NCBI RefSeq assembly: GCF_900200035.1 | Contig: NZ_FZTC01000045.1 | Span: forward strand, 1 to 64,000 | Source: Klebsiella grimontii | GTDB lineage: Bacteria > Pseudomonadota > Gammaproteobacteria > Enterobacterales > Enterobacteriaceae | Length of the DNA stretch: 64,000 nucleotides | Direction: 5' to 3' | Part shown: positions 1 through 10,596 of the stretch, piece by piece | How positions within the stretch are numbered: position 1 is the stretch's first letter | How the letters are laid out: every line of letters starts with the position of its first letter | The notes under the pieces: generated by a model | Seen by the model: the letters and a program-made list of their open reading frames with translations, nothing else | What the model was told of the DNA's origin: nothing | Databases searched by the model: none | Position numbers and translations under genes: made by a program

Positions 1-377
<377 letters not shown>

Positions 378-384
378 GGCGCGA

Positions 385-413
385 AGTATAGAGGGTTTGC
401 CGGCGGTTGTCAT
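385..413 (-). promoter_or_regulatory. rnpB sigma-70 promoter
   Basis: On the minus strand, ATGACA (413-408) and TATACT (390-385) are separated by 17 bp. The -10 box ends 7 bases before the expected first base of M1 RNA at 377. The -35 hexamer overlaps the garK stop codon, so the strong stable-RNA promoter is embedded in the end of the gar operon. Confidence 0.75.
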
Positions 414-1555
414 CCTTCCGTCGCCATCCCGACCTGCAATGTCGCCGCAATATTACGCGACGCACGATAAATATTGTCCGCCGCGCCGCGAAACGCCTCT
501 TCCAGCGTCGTTACGCTGGTCAGCACGCTAAATACCGCATCAATCCCATACTGATGAACCACGCCCACGTCGCGGGTCAGGCTGCCGGCGATACCAATCA
601 CCGGCTTATGGTACTTTTTCGCCACGCTCGCCACGCCAACCGGCACTTTACCGTTAATGCTCTGGCTATCCAGCCGGCCTTCGCCGGTCACCACCAGCGA
701 GCAATCGAGAATATGCTCTTCCAGATTCAGCGCCTGGGTCACGATTTCAATCCCGCTGCGTAATTCAGCATTGAGAAACGCCATCAGCGCAGCGCCCATA
801 CCGCCCGCGGCGCCCGCGCCAGCAACCTGCTTCACATCGACATGCAGATCGGCCTTAATAACGTCCGCATAGTGCGCCAGGTTGCTGTCCAGCTCGCGGA
901 TCATCGCTTCGGTAGCCCCTTTCTGCGGGCCAAATATCCTTGATGCGCCGGTATCGCCGATCAGCGGATTGGTGACATCGCAGGCCACCCGAATGGCGCA
1001 ATCATGCAGCCGCGCATCGAGGCCGGTGATATCTATCGAATTCAGACTACTCAGGCTACCGCCGCCGTGGCCGATCTCCGCGCCATTGGCATCGCAAAGA
1101 CGCGCGCCCAGCGCCTGCACCATCCCCGCGCCCCCGTCGTTGGTGGCGCTGCCGCCAATGCCAATAATGATGTTTTTCGCTCCGTGATCCAGCGCGTGCA
1201 AAATCAGCTCGCCGGTACCGCGCGATGTCGTCAGTAGCGGATTACGCTGAGCGGGCGGCACCAGCCCCAGCCCGCTGGCCGCCGCCATTTCGATAAACGC
1301 GGTTTTGCCATCGCCGGAAAGCCCCCAGCAGGCATCCACCGGGACGCCCAGCGGCCCCGTCACGCAGGCGCTCATTTCGGTTCCCTGCGTCGCGGCAATC
1401 ATCGCCTCAACGGTCCCCTCTCCGCCATCGGCGAGAGGAACCTTCACGTAGAGCGCATCGGGGAAAATTTCCCGAAAACCTTTTTCTATAGCCTGAGCAA
1501 CCTCGGTGGCCGAGAGGCTTTCTTTATAAGAGTCTGGGGCGATTACGATTTTCAT
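410..1555 (-). CDS. garK: Glycerate 2-kinase GarK
   Basis: Phosphorylates D-glycerate with ATP to 2-phosphoglycerate, the last step of galactarate/glucarate breakdown, in the cytoplasm. The 381-residue product begins MKIVIAPDSYKESLSA, the typical start of the glycerate kinase type 1 family. It contains the glycine-rich GIGGSATNDGGAGM segment (about residues 130-143) and the VTGEGRLDSQS motif near residue 290. An in-frame ATG 33 bases upstream is possible, but the family N-terminus fits the start at 1555. It is the last gene of garPLRK. A GC-rich stem-loop (about 1597-1614) sits in the 65-nt gap after garR and may set relative expression. Confidence 0.96.
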   Translation of the reverse strand: MKIVIAPDSYKESLSATEVAQAIEKGFREIFPDALYVKVPLADGGEGTVEAMIAATQGTEMSACVTGPLGVPVDACWGLSGDGKTAFIEMAAASGLGLVPPAQRNPLLTTSRGTGELILHALDHGAKNIIIGIGGSATNDGGAGMVQALGARLCDANGAEIGHGGGSLSSLNSIDITGLDARLHDCAIRVACDVTNPLIGDTGASRIFGPQKGATEAMIRELDSNLAHYADVIKADLHVDVKQVAGAGAAGGMGAALMAFLNAELRSGIEIVTQALNLEEHILDCSLVVTGEGRLDSQSINGKVPVGVASVAKKYHKPVIGIAGSLTRDVGVVHQYGIDAVFSVLTSVTTLEEAFRGAADNIYRASRNIAATLQVGMATEG

Positions 1556-1620
1556 AGTTATGTAGCCTGACAGTGCCGCGCAAGGCAAGAATTACAGGGC
1601 GCGCATCCGCGCCCTTCTTG

Positions 1621-2505
1621 TTAGCGAGTGACTTCCACTTTCGCCAGTTTTTCGTAGTAACATGCAAGCGCGCTATGGTCGGCGGTACCCAAACCGTCGG
1701 CGCGCAGCGCCTGCATCATCTCCATCACCGCGGCGGTCAGCGGCAGCTGGGCGCCCACGCCGTGGGAGGTGTCCAGCGCATTCGCCAGATCTTTAATATG
1801 CAGATCGATACGGAAGCCCGGCTTGAAGTTGCGGTCCATTACCATTGGCGCTTTGGCATCCAGCACGGTGCTCCCGGCCAGCCCGCCGCGAATGGCCTGA
1901 TACACCAGATCCGGGTTTACGCCCGCTTTGGTCGCCAGCGTCAGCGCTTCGGACATCGCCGCAATGTTCAGCGCCACGATCACCTGGTTGGCCAGCTTGG
2001 TCACGTTGCCCGCGCCGATCTCGCCGGTATGCACCACGGAACCCGCCATCGCTTTCAGCAGCTCGTAATATTTGTCGAAAATCGCTTTATCACCGCCCAC
2101 CATCACCGACAGCGTACCGTCGATGGCCTTCGGTTCGCCGCCGCTGACCGGCGCATCCAGCATATCGACGCCTTTCGCTTTCAGCGCTTCGCTGATTTCG
2201 CGGCTCGCCAGCGGCGCAATGGAGCTCATATCGATAAGCACGGTGCCCGGCTTCGCGCCTTCGATAATGCCGCCTTCGCCCAGCGCCACTTCTTTCACAT
2301 GCGGCGAGTTCGGCAGCATGGTGATGATCACATCGCATTGCTCGGCAATCGCTTGCGCTGACGCGGCGGTTTCTGCGCCTGCGGCAATCACTTCGGCAAT
2401 CGCTTCCGGATTACGGTCAGCAACCACCAACGAGTAACCTGCCTTGAGGAGGTTTTTACTCATTGGTTTACCCATGATACCGAGGCCAATAAAACCAACT
2501 TTCAT
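1621..2505 (-). CDS. garR: Tartronate semialdehyde reductase GarR
   Basis: Reduces tartronate semialdehyde (2-hydroxy-3-oxopropionate) to D-glycerate with NAD(P)H. The 294-residue protein starts MKVGFIGLGIMGKPM, a Rossmann dinucleotide-binding motif. It has the beta-hydroxyacid dehydrogenase signature with substrate-binding DAPVSGGE (about residue 117) and the catalytic Lys in GNVTKLANQ (about residue 170). It is nearly identical to E. coli GarR throughout. Another ATG lies two codons upstream (2511); 2505 matches the known start. It lies between garL and garK in the gar operon and feeds GarK. Confidence 0.96.
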   Translation of the reverse strand: MKVGFIGLGIMGKPMSKNLLKAGYSLVVADRNPEAIAEVIAAGAETAASAQAIAEQCDVIITMLPNSPHVKEVALGEGGIIEGAKPGTVLIDMSSIAPLASREISEALKAKGVDMLDAPVSGGEPKAIDGTLSVMVGGDKAIFDKYYELLKAMAGSVVHTGEIGAGNVTKLANQVIVALNIAAMSEALTLATKAGVNPDLVYQAIRGGLAGSTVLDAKAPMVMDRNFKPGFRIDLHIKDLANALDTSHGVGAQLPLTAAVMEMMQALRADGLGTADHSALACYYEKLAKVEVTR

Positions 2506-2539
2506 TGTCATGTCTTTATCTCTCTAGTTTCGGTGGTGG

Positions 2540-3310
2540 TTATTTCTTAAAGGAGTCAGCCAGTTTCTGCGTGGCAGAGCGGAATACGCCCAGGTCGCTG
2601 CCGACGGCGACAAAGGTCGCGCCCCATTCCAGATAGCGGCGCGCGTCGGCTTCAACCGGCGCCAGAATACCGCTCGGCTTACCGTGCTTCTTCGCGCTGG
2701 CAAAAATGTGCTGAATCGCTTTCTGCACTTCCGGATGGGAAGCATTGCCCAGATGGCCCAGCGCAGCGGCCAGATCGCTTGGGCCGACAAAAATACCGTC
2801 CACGCCCGGCGTGGCGGCTATCGCATCAACGTTATCCACGCCCTGCTGGCTCTCGATTTGCACGAGAATGGTGATATTTTTGTTCGACTGCGCGAAGTAA
2901 TCCGGCACGGTGCCAAACATATTGGCGCGGTGCGATACAGATACGCCGCGAATGCCTTCAGGCGGATAGCGGGTTGAGGCGACGGCGTTAACCGCCTGCT
3001 CTTCCGTTTCGACAAACGGAATCAGGAAGTTATAAAAACCGATATCCAGCAGACGCTTAATGATCACCGGCTCATTGGTCGGTACGCGGACGACCGGCGC
3101 GCTGGCGCTGCCTTTCAGCGCCATCAGTTGCGGGATAAAGGTGGAGATATCGTTCGGCGCATGTTCGCCGTCCAGTACCAGCCAGTCGAAACCTGCCAGA
3201 CCTAAAACTTCGGTGCTAATTGGGCTCGCCAGCGCGGACCAGCAGCCAATCTGAACCTGATGCGCCGCCAGGGCCGCCTTAAATTTGTTCGGGAAGATAT
3301 CGTTATTCAT
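2540..3310 (-). CDS. garL: 5-keto-4-deoxy-D-glucarate aldolase GarL
   Basis: Class II aldolase of the HpcH/HpaI family. It splits 5-keto-4-deoxy-D-glucarate (and 2-keto-3-deoxy-D-glucarate) into pyruvate and tartronate semialdehyde. The 256-residue protein shows the family signatures [11 protein letters not shown] (about residues 43-53), the pyruvate-binding region with VRVPTNEP, the metal-ligand segment [11 protein letters not shown], and [14 protein letters not shown]. Two ATGs are adjacent (3313 and 3310); the second gives the E. coli-like N-terminus [14 protein letters not shown]. It lies 34 nt upstream of garR and downstream of garP in one transcription unit. Confidence 0.96.
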   Translation of the reverse strand: MNNDIFPNKFKAALAAHQVQIGCWSALASPISTEVLGLAGFDWLVLDGEHAPNDISTFIPQLMALKGSASAPVVRVPTNEPVIIKRLLDIGFYNFLIPFVETEEQAVNAVASTRYPPEGIRGVSVSHRANMFGTVPDYFAQSNKNITILVQIESQQGVDNVDAIAATPGVDGIFVGPSDLAAALGHLGNASHPEVQKAIQHIFASAKKHGKPSGILAPVEADARRYLEWGATFVAVGSDLGVFRSATQKLADSFKK

Positions 3311-3338
3311 CACTTATACCTTGTCACTTAACCGTTAA

Positions 3339-4673
3339 TTATTTCTGCAGTTCCATACGTTTGATGTCGCCGACCACAAACAGATAGCAAACCATCGCCA
3401 TCAGGGCCGAGCATCCGACGAAGACCAGCGCTGCGTTGAATGAGTGCAGCTCGCTCACCAGGTAACCGATAACCAGCGGGGTTACGATGGAAGCGACGTT
3501 ACCAAATACGTTAAAGACGCCGCCGCACAGGCCGACAATCTCTTTCGGCGCGGTATCGGAAATCACCGGCCAGCCCAGCGCGCCGAACCCTTTACCGAAG
3601 AAAGCCAGCGCCATCAGGGTCACCACCAGCGCGGTGTTATCGGTGTAGTTACACAGAATGATGGTGGACGCCAGCAGCATTCCGAGGACGATCGGCAGTT
3701 TACGCGCCACGGTGATGGAAAAACCGCGTTTAATCAGATAGTCAGAGAACACGCCGCCCAGCACGCCGCCGGCAAAACCGCACAGCGCCGGAATCGATGC
3801 GACCAGACCCACTTTCAGAATCGACATACCCTTTTCCTGCACCAGATAAATCGGGAACCAGGTGAGGAAGAACCAGGTAATGGTATTGATAAAATATTGA
3901 CCGAAGAATACGCCCAGCATCATGCGGTTGGTCAGCAGCTGCTTGATATAGTGAAGCTTCGGGCCGCTGGCCGCCGCGCTGCCGGGCTTTTTATGGTCCA
4001 TATCAACCACTGCGCCATTCTCGGAGATAAACTTCAGCTCCTCTTGCGTCATGCGCGGATGGTCGGTGGGATTATGGATCAGTTTTATCCACAGGCCGGT
4101 CAGCACAAAACCAATCACACCCATCACGGTGAAAACGTGCTCCCAGCCCCAGGCGAAGGTCAGCCAGCCCAGCAGCGGCGAGAACAGCGCCAGGGAGAAA
4201 TATTGTGCGGAGTTAAAGATCGCCGATGCGGTGCCGCGCTCTTTCGTCGGAAACCAGGCCGCGACGATACGGGCGTTTGCCGGGAAAGAAGGCGCTTCTG
4301 AAAAGCCCAGCATAAAGCGCATAAAAAACATTGAGATGCCCGCCCACGCCAGCGGAAACATATCCACAAAGCCTTGCAGGAAGGTGAACAGCGACCAGAA
4401 GAACAGGCTGTAAGAGTAGACCTTTTTCGATCCAAATTTATCGAGCAGCCAGCCGCCGGGGATCTGCATCAGCAGGTAGGCCCAGCCGAAAGCGGAGAAA
4501 ATATAGCCCATTGATACCGCGCTCAGCTGCAGCTCTTTCGCCACCTCTGTACCGGCGATCGACAGCGTCGCCCGGTCGGCATAGTTAACGGCGGTAACAA
4601 TGAAAATGATCAACAGAATTAAATATCGGGTTGGCACTTCCTTTTTCTGTTCTATCGTTGCATCCAGACTCAT
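3339..4673 (-). CDS. garP: D-galactarate/D-glucarate:H+ symporter GarP
   Basis: Major facilitator superfamily transporter of the anion:cation symporter family, inner membrane. The 444-residue sequence has about 12 hydrophobic segments. After TM1 comes NYADRATLSIAG, the family motif in which the Arg contacts the substrate carboxylate. MRFMLGFSEAPSFPAN lies near residue 120. It is the first gene of garPLRK, facing garD across a shared 392-nt control region, so uptake and breakdown are co-induced. CdaR is the known activator in E. coli; its gene is not in this window. Confidence 0.95.
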   Translation of the reverse strand: MSLDATIEQKKEVPTRYLILLIIFIVTAVNYADRATLSIAGTEVAKELQLSAVSMGYIFSAFGWAYLLMQIPGGWLLDKFGSKKVYSYSLFFWSLFTFLQGFVDMFPLAWAGISMFFMRFMLGFSEAPSFPANARIVAAWFPTKERGTASAIFNSAQYFSLALFSPLLGWLTFAWGWEHVFTVMGVIGFVLTGLWIKLIHNPTDHPRMTQEELKFISENGAVVDMDHKKPGSAAASGPKLHYIKQLLTNRMMLGVFFGQYFINTITWFFLTWFPIYLVQEKGMSILKVGLVASIPALCGFAGGVLGGVFSDYLIKRGFSITVARKLPIVLGMLLASTIILCNYTDNTALVVTLMALAFFGKGFGALGWPVISDTAPKEIVGLCGGVFNVFGNVASIVTPLVIGYLVSELHSFNAALVFVGCSALMAMVCYLFVVGDIKRMELQK

Positions 4674-5065
4674 TTAATATTCCTCAGGTACAACACACCT
4701 TCCATTATTTATTTTGGTGTGACTCTTCATTATTCAGAAATCAATATCATAAGGTATCGATTTACTTATCCGGCGCATTGCAAGCATGACTCAGTATAAT
4801 CAGCTTACGAGCGTTAAACACTGTGCACATAACCTGTAAATGGCGTTTAATTATCGTTATTGTTGTGCAAATGCAGTAATGAGTGGGCGCTGATCCACAG
4901 TTCCAGCGATTTCCCACTTTAGCGAATTGGCGCTCACAGCAATGGGTGATATAGATCACATTTTCAGATTCAAACACCTGACATTCTCTATTTCACAAAT
5001 CTGCACATCAGAAATTGAATAAACGTTTTATTTATTATTCGCACCTTGCTGGAGAATACTGGACA
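4674..5065. promoter_or_regulatory. garP/garD divergent control region with CRP-like site
   Basis: This 392-nt gap separates two divergently transcribed gar genes and is AT-rich with no credible gene. A near-consensus CRP site, GGTGA-N6-TCACA, is at 4945-4960, on the garD side. In E. coli this region is controlled by the sugar-diacid activator CdaR; I cannot assign a CdaR site with confidence. Catabolite control is inferred from the CRP match only. Confidence 0.6.
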
Positions 5066-6637
5066 ATGGCTGACATTGAAATTAAACAAGAATCGCCAAC
5101 GGCGTTTTATATAAAAGTACACGAAACGGATAACGTGGCGATTATTGTTAACGATCGAGGTTTAACGGCCGGAACGCGTTTTCCTGACGGGCTCACGCTG
5201 GTTGAACATATCCCGCAAGGCCATAAAGTCGCGCTGGTCGATATTCCTGTACACGGTGAAATCATCCGCTATGGCGAAGTGATTGGCTACGCGGTACGCG
5301 ATATCCCGCAGGGCAGCTGGATTGACGAATCGCTGGTCGAACTGCCGAAAGCGCCGCCGCTGCATACTTTGCCGCTGGCGACCAAAGTCCCGGCGCCGCT
5401 GCCGCCGCTGGAAGGCTATACCTTCGAAGGCTATCGCAACGCCGACGGGAGCGTGGGCACCAAAAACCTGCTCGGCATTAGCACCAGCGTGCACTGCGTG
5501 GCGGGCGTCGTCGATTACGTGGTGAAAATAATCGAACGCGATCTGCTGCCGAAGTATCCCAACGTCGATGGCGTCGTGGGTCTGAACCACCTGTATGGCT
5601 GCGGCGTGGCGATTAACGCCCCGGCGGCGGTCGTGCCCATCCGCACCATTCACAACCTGGCGCTTAATCCAAACTTCGGCGGCGAAGTGATGGTCATTGG
5701 CCTCGGCTGCGAAAAACTGCAGCCGGAGCGCCTGCTGGAAGGCACCGATGATGTGAAAGGCATCCCGGTGGATAGCGCCAGCATCGTCAGCCTGCAGGAT
5801 GAGAAGCACGTCGGTTTTAAATCAATGGTGGATGACATTTTGCAGGTCGCCGAGCGCCATCTGGAGAAACTGAACCAGCGCCAGCGTGAAACCTGCCCTG
5901 CCTCCGAGCTGGTTGTCGGTATGCAGTGCGGCGGCAGCGATGCGTTTTCTGGCGTCACCGCCAACCCGGCGGTGGGCTACGCGTCCGATCTGCTGGTGCG
6001 CTGCGGAGCGACGGTGATGTTTTCCGAAGTCACCGAGGTGCGCGATGCGATCCATCTTCTGACGCCGCGCGCCATCAACGAGGAAGTCGGTAAACGCCTG
6101 CTGGAGGAGATGGCCTGGTATGATAACTATCTCGATATGGGCAAAACCGACCGCAGCGCCAACCCCTCCCCGGGCAACAAGAAAGGCGGCCTGGCGAACG
6201 TTGTAGAGAAAGCGCTGGGCTCTATCGCCAAGTCCGGGAAGAGCGCGATTGCCGAAGTACTCTCTCCGGGGCAACGCCCAACCAAACGCGGTCTGATTTA
6301 CGCCGCGACGCCGGCGAGCGACTTTGTCTGCGGTACTCAGCAGGTGGCGTCCGGGATCACCGTGCAGGTGTTTACTACCGGTCGCGGTACGCCGTATGGC
6401 CTGGTCGCCGTGCCGGTGATTAAAATGGCGACGCGTACCGAGCTGGCAAACCGCTGGTACGACTTAATGGATATCAACGCGGGAACCATCGCCACCGGCG
6501 AAGAAACCATCGAAGAGGTAGGGCTGAAGCTGTTTGAGTTTATTCTTGATGTCGCCAGCGGCCGCAAGAAAACCTTCTCGGATCAATGGGGATTGCACAA
6601 TCAGCTGGCGGTGTTTAACCCGGCGCCGGTGACCTGA
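5066..6637 (+). CDS. garD: Galactarate dehydratase GarD
   Basis: Dehydrates galactarate to 5-keto-4-deoxy-D-glucarate, the first catabolic step. The 523-residue enzyme belongs to the UxaA/altronate dehydratase family: an N-terminal SAF-like domain (about residues 15-90) is followed by the large catalytic domain. Motifs seen include [17 protein letters not shown] and [12 protein letters not shown], whose cysteines and histidines are probable metal ligands. The frame is open back to 5015, but ATG 5066 has a good GGAGAA ribosome-binding site and gives the E. coli N-terminus (MADIEIKQE). It is divergent from garPLRK. Confidence 0.96.
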   Translation: MADIEIKQESPTAFYIKVHETDNVAIIVNDRGLTAGTRFPDGLTLVEHIPQGHKVALVDIPVHGEIIRYGEVIGYAVRDIPQGSWIDESLVELPKAPPLHTLPLATKVPAPLPPLEGYTFEGYRNADGSVGTKNLLGISTSVHCVAGVVDYVVKIIERDLLPKYPNVDGVVGLNHLYGCGVAINAPAAVVPIRTIHNLALNPNFGGEVMVIGLGCEKLQPERLLEGTDDVKGIPVDSASIVSLQDEKHVGFKSMVDDILQVAERHLEKLNQRQRETCPASELVVGMQCGGSDAFSGVTANPAVGYASDLLVRCGATVMFSEVTEVRDAIHLLTPRAINEEVGKRLLEEMAWYDNYLDMGKTDRSANPSPGNKKGGLANVVEKALGSIAKSGKSAIAEVLSPGQRPTKRGLIYAATPASDFVCGTQQVASGITVQVFTTGRGTPYGLVAVPVIKMATRTELANRWYDLMDINAGTIATGEETIEEVGLKLFEFILDVASGRKKTFSDQWGLHNQLAVFNPAPVT

Positions 6638-6651
6638 TCGAATCAGCGATT

Positions 6652-6681
6652 TATCCCGCTCGTGATGCTTCGGGCGGGATA
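6652..6681. terminator. Hairpin between convergent garD and sugar kinase
   Basis: Inverted repeat TATCCCGC / GCGGGATA with a 14-base loop, in the 50-nt gap between two converging genes. There is no long T tract on either side, so terminator activity is likely but not certain. Confidence 0.5.
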
Positions 6682-6687
6682 CCTCCG

Positions 6688-7635
6688 CTATTGATGCGCG
6701 TTAAGAAAGGCCTCTATCTGCGCCTTCGTGGAAGTTCCCTCCATCGGGCCACGGCGGGAAATCGCCAGAGAGCCGCTGGCATTAGCCCATCTCAGTGCCT
6801 CCTGCGGCGATGCGCCGGACAGGAACAGGCTGACAAAGGTCGCGCCGAAGCAGTCGCCAGCTCCCGTTGGATCCACAACCGGGACATGAAACCCGGTAAC
6901 ATGATGCGTTTCCCGGGCGCTGAAATAGCTCGCTCCGCGCGGGCCGCGTTTAATCACCACGTGCTTTACGCCGCGCTTTAAAAGCTTATCCACCAGCACC
7001 TGTTCATCGCGCCCCGGGTTGAGGCCAAAGTAATCCAGTTCGCCGTCGCTTGGCAGGAAGATATCGGTATAATCAAGAATATATTCAAAGGCCTGCGACA
7101 TTTCCGGGATATTGAGCATCTCTTTACGGATATTGGGATCGAACGAAACCGTGCCGTCGCGCGCTTTAATATTTTCAATCGCTTTACGCATCGCGTCGAT
7201 CATGCGAAACGAAAACAGCGAAGAGCCCATAATGTGGAAATGGTTGCACTGGTTAAGCAGGCGGTCATCGATATGGTCGGCGGTTAGCAGACCACAGGCG
7301 CTGTTTGGCATATTGAAAATAAAATCGCGCTGCGCCTGGCTGCGGTAGCTCACAAAAGCGCTGCCTGTAGTCGCCTTTTGCAGCATCGCGATCCCGTTAA
7401 CGTTGACGCCATCGCTTTCCAGCCGCGCAATATTCATTTCCCCAAAAGCATCGTTGCCGACGCAGCTGAAAAGCACCGAACCTAGCCCCAGCTTCGCCAC
7501 CTGATCGGCGAAAATTGCTGGCGCGCCGCTGGGATATGGCCCCCAAAACTCTCCCGGACGAGAAAAACCCTGGCTCTCTTCTTTTGCCAGAAACTCCACC
7601 AGTAGTTCGCCAATGGTGCAAATGGTCACGTTCAT
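6688..7635 (-). CDS. PfkB-family sugar kinase of the gat/tag locus
   Basis: A ribokinase/PfkB-type carbohydrate kinase of 315 residues. It has the N-terminal glycine-rich substrate lid (PSGAPAIFADQVAKLG, about residues 36-51) and the C-terminal signature DPTGAGDCFGATF (about residues 250-262) with the catalytic Asp. The tandem ATGs at 7638 and 7635 follow AAAGGAG; the second has better spacing. It lies 10 nt downstream of a DeoR-family regulator and is divergent from gatY. The substrate is not certain: 2-keto-3-deoxygluconate and tagatose kinases are the nearest families I recognise, and the context favours tagatose or a related ketose. It is a second, distinct PfkB kinase besides the one at 9672. 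Confidence 0.85.
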   Translation of the reverse strand: MNVTICTIGELLVEFLAKEESQGFSRPGEFWGPYPSGAPAIFADQVAKLGLGSVLFSCVGNDAFGEMNIARLESDGVNVNGIAMLQKATTGSAFVSYRSQAQRDFIFNMPNSACGLLTADHIDDRLLNQCNHFHIMGSSLFSFRMIDAMRKAIENIKARDGTVSFDPNIRKEMLNIPEMSQAFEYILDYTDIFLPSDGELDYFGLNPGRDEQVLVDKLLKRGVKHVVIKRGPRGASYFSARETHHVTGFHVPVVDPTGAGDCFGATFVSLFLSGASPQEALRWANASGSLAISRRGPMEGTSTKAQIEAFLNAHQ

Positions 7636-7645
7636 CATCGCTCCT

Positions 7646-8476
7646 TTACTTTGCCTTTTGCAAAGCAGGGTTGAGCCATGTCAGGCACTCGTTATTGGTA
7701 TAGCTATTCGTCAGTCCGGCAGCAAGAAGGCGGGCGTGATACTCCGCGGCAACCACCTGCGGCGTAACGATGCCGCTAAGTTGCTGCAACTCGCCAATCG
7801 CGTAACGCTTATCGCCATAGACCGGACGATGTGCGGCTACCGCGATCACCCTCTCGCTTTGCGACACCGCTTCGCTCAACAGGCGGGCGCTGGCTTCCTG
7901 CCTGACGCTTAAAGTGCCATCCTCAGCAATATGATCGACAGCTATCAGCGCTCGCGAGGGGCGATAATGACCCAGCGCGCTTAACGCCAGATCGCCTTCG
8001 ACTATTTTGCCGCTGCTCCCTAGTACGCCGCCGAGTAGCACGGTTTCGCCATTCAGAAACTCCTGCGCCAGCGGCACATGCGCCAGGTCGTTCAACAGTA
8101 GACAGAGCTCGTCATAACCGGCAAGGAAGGGGATCACTTTACGTAATATCGAGCCCTGACCCAGGAATAGCGTTTCACTATCTTCGATCTGCGCGGCGAT
8201 CTGGCGAGCCATTTCGGTCTCCAGCGCTTTATCGGTGACAACCGGCGCCTCCTGAACCAGGGCAACCGGCGTCCCTGCCTGGGAAGTGTATATTGCGCCG
8301 CCAAAAGAGCGCTTCAGGTAGCCCTGCTGTTCAAGGTAGTTAAGATCGTTACGAATCGTTACCCCGGAAACAGCCAGCATTTCAGCCAGATCGTCGACTT
8401 TGATCTCTCCGTTCTTACGCACGATCTCCGCGATGTCCAGGCGCCTTTTCAGCAGACTTGTTGACGGTTTTGCCAC
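7646..8476 (-). CDS. DeoR-family transcriptional regulator of the gat/tag locus
   Basis: A 276-residue DeoR/GlpR-type repressor. The N-terminal winged helix-turn-helix (about residues 8-62) includes VDDLAEMLAVSGVTIRNDLN. The C-terminal DeoR sensor domain, which normally binds phosphorylated sugars, carries the LLGGVLGSSGKIVEGDLA segment. It is transcribed with the adjacent sugar kinase and divergently from gatY, so both the kinase operon and gatY-tag are candidate targets. The 316-nt region upstream carries two exact 17-nt repeats that could be its operators. It is distinct from GatR at 17655; which regulator answers to which sugar cannot be read from sequence. Confidence 0.85.
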   Translation of the reverse strand: MAKPSTSLLKRRLDIAEIVRKNGEIKVDDLAEMLAVSGVTIRNDLNYLEQQGYLKRSFGGAIYTSQAGTPVALVQEAPVVTDKALETEMARQIAAQIEDSETLFLGQGSILRKVIPFLAGYDELCLLLNDLAHVPLAQEFLNGETVLLGGVLGSSGKIVEGDLALSALGHYRPSRALIAVDHIAEDGTLSVRQEASARLLSEAVSQSERVIAVAAHRPVYGDKRYAIGELQQLSGIVTPQVVAAEYHARLLAAGLTNSYTNNECLTWLNPALQKAK

Positions 8477-9647
<1,171 letters not shown>

Positions 9648-9671
9648 TTTTCGGATCGAAGGAGCAATGTC

Positions 9672-10586
9672 GTGATCCATACCCTGACACTCAATACGGC
9701 AATCGATATGAATATCTTTTGCGATCCGCTGAAGCCGTCGGCAGTGAACCGAACCCGACACACGGAATATTGCCCAAATGGTAAAGGAGTGAACGTATCG
9801 CTGATATTAAATCATTATCAGCAGCCCACTCACATTATAGGTATTTTCGGTGGTTTCACTGGCCGTTATATTGTGGAAGAGTTACGTCAGAAAAAAATTA
9901 AAGTGACGCCGGCATGGGTCTCTGAGCCAACCAGAATTAATATTTTTATTAATGACGGCGCTGAGGAATATAAGCTCGTTAATCCTGGAGCAAAAATTGA
10001 TGATGAGTGTAAACAGCAGGTTATGCATCATCTGCAATGCGTCGCCTCTGGTGATTATTTAGCGATCAGCGGCAGCCTGCCCCCGGGGATTGAAAGCCGA
10101 TTGTATGCTGAAATTATTGAATTATGCCAGCAGAAAGGCTGTGAAGTTATCCTCGATATCAGCCATCCGGTCCTGCGCCAGCTGCTTGAATTACGGCCTT
10201 TGTTGATCAAACCCAACGATGACGAGCTGCGGGAAATCTTTGGTCTCGACGTCAGCAACCACCAGCAGGTACGCGAGGCAATGCGAACCCTGCATCAGCT
10301 GGGCGCTCGCAACGTGCTGCTGACGATGGGGGCGGAAGGACTCTACTTTTCTGATGGCGAAGGCGTGTGGTTTTGCTCCGCACCGAAAATTGCGCTGGTC
10401 AGCTCCGCCTGCGCCGGTGATGCCGCCCTGGGCGCTTTTCTTAGTAAATGGCTTAATAAAGAAGATGTTGCTCACGCCCTGGCACTAGCCAGTGCGACCG
10501 GCGCCGACGTCGCCGGCTCCGCCGGATTAGGAAAATTACAACGCACAGAAGAATTATTACAGCAAATTCAGGTCGTCCAATTATAA
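9672..10586 (+). CDS. tagK: Tagatose-1-phosphate / 1-phosphofructokinase-type kinase (TagK)
   Basis: PfkB kinase of the FruK/LacC branch, 304 residues, starting at GTG after a GAAGGAG ribosome-binding site. It has the FruK-type N-terminus (HTLTLNTAIDM), the PNGKGVNVS nucleotide/substrate motif (about residues 36-44), GSLPPGI (about residue 135) and a C-terminal SACAGDAALGAF segment with the catalytic Asp. It lies between gatY and a fructose-type PTS. This implies that it turns imported tagatose 1-phosphate (or fructose 1-phosphate) into the 1,6-bisphosphate used by GatYZ. The symbol follows the tag genes described in the Klebsiella/Salmonella gat cluster; substrate preference is inferred from context. 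Confidence 0.8.
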   Translation: MIHTLTLNTAIDMNIFCDPLKPSAVNRTRHTEYCPNGKGVNVSLILNHYQQPTHIIGIFGGFTGRYIVEELRQKKIKVTPAWVSEPTRINIFINDGAEEYKLVNPGAKIDDECKQQVMHHLQCVASGDYLAISGSLPPGIESRLYAEIIELCQQKGCEVILDISHPVLRQLLELRPLLIKPNDDELREIFGLDVSNHQQVREAMRTLHQLGARNVLLTMGAEGLYFSDGEGVWFCSAPKIALVSSACAGDAALGAFLSKWLNKEDVAHALALASATGADVAGSAGLGKLQRTEELLQQIQVVQL

Positions 10587-10596
10587 AGGTCCGATT